A stretch of 64,000 bases of DNA from Membranipora membranacea (taxonomy: Eukaryota; Bryozoa; Gymnolaemata; Cheilostomatida; Membraniporidae), in NCBI GenBank assembly GCA_914767715.1, contig OU612072.1:9982001-10046000 (forward strand), in the 5' to 3' direction. The translations under genes were made by a program, and so were the position numbers. The notes beneath the pieces were generated by a model. It ran no database searches. It worked only from the letters and a program-made list of their open reading frames with translations, and was not told the origin of the DNA. How positions within the stretch are numbered: the first letter of the stretch is position 1; each line of letters starts with the position of its first letter. Below are positions 39,401 to 48,400 of this stretch, piece after piece.

Positions 39401-42400
39401 TCCAAGTCCTCAAGCCATTTTGATTGAATGGGGGTGTGACACCCTCCCCCCTCACTTTATGTAGAGTCATCACCTACCTGGACAGATATCCCATCTCATC
39501 TCATCTCATCACAAACACTGGTATAGCCCAAGTCCTCAGGGCATTTAGATCAAATGAGGGTGTGACACCCTCCACCTTCATTCCATCACTTACCTGGTCA
39601 GGTAACCCATCTCATCGCTGTCTCTGCCTAACATGCTGATATCGAAGGACTTCTGTTTGCGTCTGGATCTATGGTGGTTCAGGAATACTGTAGCCCCTCC
39701 CTGTGGAGCATTCGGAGACAAGCGTCTCTAAAAAAAAAGATTAGAAGACTGGTTATTATCATCCTTATAGATGAGAAGTTATGTTTGTCTGGAAGGATTG
39801 ATTGATGTTTCTCACATGAAACAGAAATAGGTACTATTTTTTTTACATAACCCTCCCTTGTTATAGGTCTGAACTCTGAATGGGTAGGGATTAGGCCCTG
39901 AAAGAATTATGAAATACAATATAATTGAACAGTGACGCGTTGTCTGAAAAGTACATTGAGGCAGACAGTCTAACTCTCGTGCATCCTATAGGGCAGAACA
40001 TAATCCAAAGCTATGTGATCTCAAGACTAAAAATGAGGAGCTTAAAATCCTAAAGTCTAAGCAGGCTACACAGTGTATAAGATCACGATATAATGAGAGA
40101 GCATACAAAATGGAGAGTTGATCTAAAACTCAAGTTTTATGACATGACAGACAGTGTTTTAACCTCTGACGAAAGTGATGGACGGACAATGCCAATTATT
40201 TCCATCAGTTTTCCTAGAAGTGTCAATTTGTAGATGCCAACATAGCCATACCAATGGTCATACTGTGTTTTAATTATACCATAGCTGCTGCGATGAAGCA
40301 TCCGCAATTGATGAGATATCATGAAGCCCGGACAAGACGTTAATCCTTGCTGTGGGATGTGATGATATCGCTATCAATCAAATGTCCAATTTATCTACAC
40401 ACCGAACATTTTGATTGTATCCTGGAGCTCAAATATAAAATAGTGACAGGCTAGACTACCCTGTGTGGAGTACCAATAATAGTAGATTTAATTTGTCCAG
40501 AGTGCATAATGCCCTATAATTAATTAGTATACTAACATAACCGTTAAGCCGTAATTACCCTATTAATATCACCTTGGATTAAATCTCGACTGAGTGAAAA
40601 AATGTCCCATATGTGCTCAGGGCTATTTCATACATGCAGTTTAGTTCAGGTAAAATATGTGAAACACACCGATAGAGCGAGAGCTCGCCTGCGATCCTCA
40701 GCAACAACCATAGCGTCCCGCTGTAGCAAACTTGTCAAGAGATGTAATCAGGTTACAAGAGTATGTATGTGTGTTTTACTAGACTATCTTGTGCAAATGT
40801 CACAGAGGCGAACCTTGAGAACACATGCCTATATCACATACACGCTGAGAAAGATGTGATCTAAGATTTTATGCTAATGTTAGCTCGATAATTGCAAACA
40901 TTTACACAAGGTTTTATTGGCCGATCACATTACATTGTTTTAAAGGACAAGTATGCAAGTATGTGACTCCGAATTAACCTTGCAGGCAGTTAAAACCTGG
41001 ATAGGGAAACCTTTCTATAAACCCAACACCCTCATAAAACAACTGTTGTGAATTAGTTATGTCATAAACGGAACTCTATTTTGACAGCCACTACAAATAT
41101 GGCAGCATGAGAGTGAAGACCAGACTTCCTTCCAGTCTTAACCACAGACTAATGACCTTACCATACAAGTGCTATGAATCATCTGAAGGATGTGGGAGTT
41201 AACCTTGTGGAGTCTCAAACCATGGAGTCAAACTAAGCACTACCTGTCATACATTTGGGGATTTTAATGAATACCAAAGCCTAATCCAGCTTTCCAGCAA
41301 TCCTGTAGTTTTCAGCTATTAATCCAGTGCTATGACTATCTACATAATACTGCTGAATAACTAAAGTATGTGTAATTTAAAACTTAGGATTGCTCTATAG
41401 TTTTACCAGAGACTATAGATATATCTATAGTCTCTGGTTTTACTAGGTAATTGTATGGTGTGTAAAGCTGTTGCACTGACAATGATCTTCCTTTATTCGA
41501 TGGTTGATTTTAGGTGTAAAATAATAGTCTAAGCGATATCCGCATCATGAGAATTCTCTCTGTCAGTCAAAGCACACTGTAGTGTGAGAGACAAAGCAGT
41601 GTGTAGCGGGCGGTACCAACAACCCCTCCATCTATTTCACCAAAGCAAAACATAGAGACAGCACTGCTAATCATGACAAACCTGTATTTTGAGAAGGCGC
41701 CTAACTCTGCCCCATGCCGATTCCTGATTAGAGCCGCCAAGGAAATCCCAAGTCATGTTGAAGTTCATTTATATCCTCACTGAGCACCTGACCTGTGATG
41801 TCGCTTTCCTGTCGTACTTGTTCTAATTGATAATCGCAGCATGACAGTCTGCGCTAGCGAGGCACTAGGACGTGTGCACCAAACAAGACAACTTGGTCAT
41901 CATTGATTGCACTGACACTTCCAATTGATTGTCAATAGGAAATTTGGTTATTGATTTGAAATTGAAATTAAAAGCTTTTGGATGCACTTGAGAGTCTTCT
42001 CTAGCCAGCAATAACAGCTTTGTACTGGCCCATCAGGTCAAGCTAACGTCTTGTGTTGTTTAGATGACTGAAACAACTGGTTAAGGTCTTTACTCCTTAC
42101 TAGACAGTAATTAGCAGAGAATAATCCGTCCAGCTACGATAATCATCCACAACGAATTAATCCAAAGTATTCAGGCCCCCACAAAAACTGGAATATCCGC
42201 CGATTTTTAGTAGATACAGGAAAAGTTTAGAGCGTGACGGAACTCAAATTAACAAATAACGAAACACAACATGCCCCAGGTACAACTACTTAAATAATAA
42301 CAGCATGCTCAATGCACCATCAGCATAATGGTGTTTTGATAACTCTAATCTTATAATACACCCTTCAAACTCTCAGATAATACCACTGGTTCTACTTCAT

Positions 42401-45400
42401 ATTGGCCTATTCTTTACAGCAGCCCATGCAAAGTACATTCATACAGCATTCAACGCTATCACAAAAGCTTATATGACTAATACTTTATAACAATAAGATT
42501 AAACCACGCAATGGTATAGCAGAGTATATACCCGTGTTGAGGACTTTGGAGTGGTATCAAGCCACAAAGTTTGGGTGGGTTTACCTGCAAGTAAATGAGA
42601 CAAAAATAGCTGTAAGCAACAAACAAAACTAGACATGATAAATACCTGATGCAAGAAAATAAAATGGTTACACGGTGTGGAGGATTGTTGGCTAACTGGT
42701 ATATAATATTGAATGGTTACCGCTTGTTAATTCTTGCTGTGACATCCAAATGTGAATTAATATGGTGATTATCTCAACATCACCGAAGACAGCAGATTCA
42801 GCTGTTACCAGGTGAATGATGCAATGAAGAAGACATTATCCCCAATCTTGGAGGTTAAAACATGGTAGTGATTAGAGTCCATCCGATGAGTAATATATTG
42901 TATTAATACATAAGTTATCGCAATAAAATACCACCCACCCAATGACAGGAAAGGAAAACTCCAAAAAAGAATTTACTTCATGCTAACAATAGAATTATAT
43001 CGTGGGATACATAACTATATACTCAACTCACATACTTGTTGTTCCTTCACTGTCAGATGCTGAGCATACACACTCACCAGACCTTTCTTGAACCTCTCTC
43101 CGATACTGAGAACTAATCCTTTTTTTTGGTAATGTCAACAAGGAGTATGACTCATACATACAGGATTTAGGGAGGGTGTGAGAAAGTAATACCTCAGATT
43201 AGATAAGCAGCCACAAATAAGCCTCTTATCTGTCACACAGGAGTCATGGTAAATACCCTCATACTGTTTTTCACAAAATATTGTAACTTGTATTCATACT
43301 GACACATATTGCAGGTATGGAAGCTTCCTAGCAATTCATGAAAAACACTGACATCTGATTATCATCGCCTTATCATCATGTTAGTTTCTTTTTAAATTAT
43401 GGATAGAATAGATCTTGAACTTAGCTTTTCATTTGATTGTGTTGCAGAAAATTTTGCATACTTCAAGCAGGGAGGGTGCCTACTTAAAGAATACTGACTA
43501 GGGTCCGTTAGATACTGGTCTATTTAGGAGTTATTCTCTCTGAGACAATGAGGGAAGCAGCCGTTTCATACTATCACACAGTAAGAAAGAATAAAATAAA
43601 GTCAGCTACATACAGCAAAAGATGATGTCATCTTTTTTCGCATTTTTGGATAATTGATAGCTGTTCCAGGATGATGAAGGCTAGTGGTGTGACAAGGAAT
43701 GAGATAATTCACACGTATCAAACCCACCAGATTATTGGTGTCAGCAGACACGCTTCCTGTACCAACCTGCTACTTTCTTAAATGACCAACTGTAGGCAAA
43801 TAATTACAGCAATAAGTATCAAAGCATCACCAGGGAAACTTTGTGGCGAAGAAAGGGAAAAGTAAAGCCCATTTTTATCATAGCCTACCAGTTGGTGACG
43901 ATTGATGAAATCGATGATAACCTGTGATGGCCTTCTCCTCAGTTTAGGTTTGCTCTTTGGGTTGGGGGTTACGACCAGAGTCCCCAATGAGACCTCACTG
44001 CGACAGCGAGTACCCATTGTATTTTCTCCCACAGTCAATCATATATTCCAAAAACCAGCCTCAGCTACAGTGTTGTAGAAGTCTTTGCAAAATACATATC
44101 TGTGCAGTCCAATGGCAGCATGATAATTTGCAACACTCCTCAGAGAGGATTTATTGCAACACACTCCTCTGTCTAGCCTCAAACTAAGCCTAGCTTCCTT
44201 ATTGCATACACAAAAGCTTACAATCCTCAGCTTAGACTGCTGTTTTGACACCACTCTAGCCGATTGGTTGTATTTTTCGCCCCGTCTAATAGTCGCGTTT
44301 TGACGGCTATATGAGCAAAGCCGTCCCTTCATTACGAATACCATCCTCCGCGCTGACCCTATAATTTACTCCCTGATTGCTTAAAACTACAGCGAGATTA
44401 CAGTGTCACTGCTCTCCTACAGGTGAGTGTTTGGTATTCTCTCACTACCAAGCTGTAATAATGTACCACTTCGGTCAGCGAAACCTAACAGATAACCGCA
44501 AAGACGTGTCACGTCGGCAAATTCATTGAAATTCACACAAGTCTATCCCACAATGCAGCTGTTTACAGAATTTGCCACTCTTAACTCCTCTTAAAACCTA
44601 ACAAATAACTGCAAAGACGTGTCACGACAGCGAATTCATTGAAAAATCACACAAATCTATCCCACAATGCAGCAGCTTACAGAATGTGCCATTTTTAACT
44701 CTTCTTAAAACCTAGCAGATAACTGCACCAGTTTACAGAATGTGCCATTCGTAAATCAACGGATGAGAGAAGATCTGACATACCCAAACACTTTATAAAT
44801 CATCTCTCCAAAAATTTCAGGGGTCAAGAAGCGTAGATAAATATCAGGATGTGTGGTAATTTAAACATGAATGGGCAAGAATGTTGCATTATGGGAGTTA
44901 CTAAGTGAAACAGCATTAAAAACGCTCAACTGACCAATGACAGTGGGTAGATGGATTGCTAAAGTGGCTGTTGTGACTTTTGCCCAGACTGAGTCATCAA
45001 ATTTAGTTTATTTTTATAGCTCTTAGTGATGAAGACAGCTTTAGACTTTAGAACTCAACAACTCGGTGAGATAATTACAGGGTTGGTACACTGATTGCCA
45101 TGGATTTCATTATTATAGGTTAGATCTTTGAGTTAATGATTTGAGAACTGATTGAATTCCATGGAAATTTCCTGTCTACCAAACCTTTAGTAAATGTGAG
45201 ATTTTATTGATGTTATTACAGCTACGAAAGATGAATGGCCAATCCGATTTGCTGGTAGTTATGGGAGTTGCCTGTCCAAGCCATTCATTTTGTATGAGTA
45301 GTTTATTGGATCAACCACAAATTCAAGTTATTGATGTCACCCAATACTCAACTTTCGCAGTTGTAAAAAGGTATCAAACTTGCAACATTGATGATTTACA

Positions 45401-48400
45401 TCTTATTCAGGATCTCAGAGAACACCAAGAAAACCAAATAAGTGAAAACAATCACTGAGAACGGCTATACCATTACCTCCATTATCAGCTAAACTGCTCA
45501 AGTTGTCAAAAAAAACTTTGAATGACATTTACCATTGTCCTATACATATATCAAAATCAATCGAATATTGAGAGTAGCAACCGTCAAAGCTGACATTCAT
45601 GTTGCTATACCAACACTCCACAAGCAAAAGTAAAACCATTCAATTCAATTAATTAGAAAGGAACCATTTTGGACCTGTATAATTTTCATATGCTGTCAAC
45701 TTTAGTTAGAGCCCCCCACATTCTTGATGCCACCCCCCCCCCCCCCCCCCCCCTAGGTTATAAATAGCACATACGGTTATAAGAAACATATAATAAGGGA
45801 CTAGACACACTTTCAACATCGACAATCTCACAAAAGAGCCATCAGATTTCCTATAATAGAGATAATAAACATATCAACCATCTCATACTTAAATGAATCA
45901 AAACTAAACTAGTCAGGTAAATCGACAACACACCCTCTCCTCAGGACAGAAAAATCACAGATAATCATGTTTAGAGTCGTCTGCCCAAAAAGCACAATAA
46001 AGCTGTATAAACAAGCATTCTATGTACGCATATTCAGAACCACCAAGGGATTCTGCAAAATATAACCTAACCTTATTACACTAAACACCGCAGGTCACAA
46101 GTTTCATAAGCTGTTTAGCCACAAATCACTGCCGGGCTGCTAGACAAGACACAACATATTGTGGATGAACGCCATGGTCGTGGCCGCAGGCTCAAACGGC
46201 TATTCTGACAACATTTCAGTCGATCTTTGTCACGATTAGATTGTGATGAGTTGATATCCGACTCTGTCTACTAAAGAAGCACTGGAACCTAACATTACCC
46301 AACTTAATAAGCATTCTCTGATTAATTCAAGTGGAATTGACGCCCAGCTCAAATATTTTGTTGACAAGATTACAAAACTAGGTCTTGATCGATCGAACAA
46401 TATACAAGTGTAGCCAAAGTTTTAAAATATATTATTGTATATTTCATAGGCTGAAGATTTTCTATTGAGAAAGACTCCAGTCGGCATTCAAGAATGTAAG
46501 TTGAACGCTGCCTTGGGGTTCAACAGAACCAAATAATTGAGAGTACAACCAAATCATATATTTTGTCAACTTACATTATTGATAGAGCTAACTGATCCTA
46601 GAACTGTTTGAGTGGACACGTTGTACAAAACTGGGAATATCTTAGAAGGTATCAATTGAGAGTAAGATACAAAGATGCTCAGTTTCAAGCTGAGCGGATT
46701 TTCAAAATTCATTTTCCGTTTCATTCAAAGGAATCTTTACGATCAATTAAACAATTGAACTACCCTCGCTTGAACCTGCCATATAGGCTCGAAAATTGGT
46801 ACCCATCAATGAAAACTGCAAGACGTACCATTAAATGACTTCACACATCAATAAAGGATGAAATTGGTGTGAAGTTTTCTATAAATTAAGATTCAATGCT
46901 TGAGCTATTAATACACCAAGCCTGTTATTAATATAGAGATGGCATCGGTACATAACTATAAGAAAATTGTACAATACAGAAACGAGAGCAGCCTCAAAGC
47001 ATAAGAGCTTTCATGAGTTGACTTCTGGCTACCTGTTGCAATTATTTACAATCTACACAACTGGTGATTTTACCATCTCAGATTGTGTGCACTATTGTGA
47101 AATTGAATACACTAAGCAACAAAGGTAGATACGCTCCTCTTTTACCATGCCTGATGCAGGAAAACAGATCACTTTTCTCACAAAATCTGCACTATAAGTC
47201 TCACACCGTTGCCTTGCAAGCGTATCAAATATTGTCAGCTCGGCATTTGCTAGCCTTGTCATACTATCCACTGGTGTTTGAAACCAAAACTTTACGGGGG
47301 ACATGACAAGGCCACCAGTGGAAAGCGACGCTAGTATTGTGTATGTGAGGAGACAACTCCAAATCAACCCATAATTATCAATATTTTTTTGCAAGGCTTT
47401 GCTGTCAGTAACAAATCTAGTTGTAAAGCTGTACAGAATTTATTTATAGATTGGAATGAAGAAGATGTGTATCTTGGCTGATCTAAAAATTCAATCTCTT
47501 TGATTTCAGATTTAATAAATGATCTGAATTGGGTGTGGATTGTATTAGATGATATCAGGGAGACGACCAATTCTGCAGCTCATAATTTTGAAGATATCAA
47601 TCTTGTAAAGTGAGCAAACTGGACCAAGGCACCGCAGCAAATGCTGACCAACATCAATTTCACTGGATTCAAAATCTCAAGATCTTAAGGATAAGATCGT
47701 GTTGGAGTAGCTCTGGATACATTGTTGTGTGTCTCCACTGGGCATCATTCCAAGCTATTAACCGTAACAATCTAGCCTTGCCATGATGTGGCTACTGTTA
47801 AAAAAACGTAGCCACATGACAACCCTGGTAACAATCTTTAAACTGCAATATTCTGCACACGAGTTGTCTGCATGTTACTCACCCTTCTGGCAGGCTGATT
47901 AGGGAGGCTGGTACTCTTGGCTGTAACACCTCCAGGTACAGCCAAGCTGTGTTCTGGTGACAAGCTAGGAGTAGTCCTCAAATCAGTACAGCTCTTCGAG
48001 TCAGAAACTTTCAGAGTTGCCTCCCCTGTCACATATAAATCTCCTCCATTAGGGAGTCCGAGTCTTGAAATCTCCACTGCAGAACCTACAAAATGTAGAA
48101 TCACCATGTTGACGTACTGCAGTAGAATTAGCTTTCATCTGTGATCCTTGGCAGATTGCCTGACTGGAAGGCGAACCATTCAGTCAGATATCAGACTTAT
48201 TCCATTAGAGATCGTTTTATGCTTATTGATGATTACATGGAAAATCATAACAGGGAACACTTTTCATGCCAATGCAAATGTTAGTAGCAGTTTTGTGGCA
48301 TTGCATCTGGTGATCTCGATAGGACGATGCCGAAGACTTATAAGGAAAGTTGTAAGGCCAGCCACGTGGTAGCGGTCGCTCAAAAACAAAATCCTACGCT

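Noticed and set aside
45207-45458. Plus frame preceded by an acceptor-like ttacag
   Set aside because: Two frames are equally open after the acceptor and neither resembles a known family or finds a partner exon.
46608-46838. Plus frame, 76 codons, rich in Arg and Tyr
   Set aside because: No recognised domain, no signal, no splice partner; it is alone within a RhoGEF intron.
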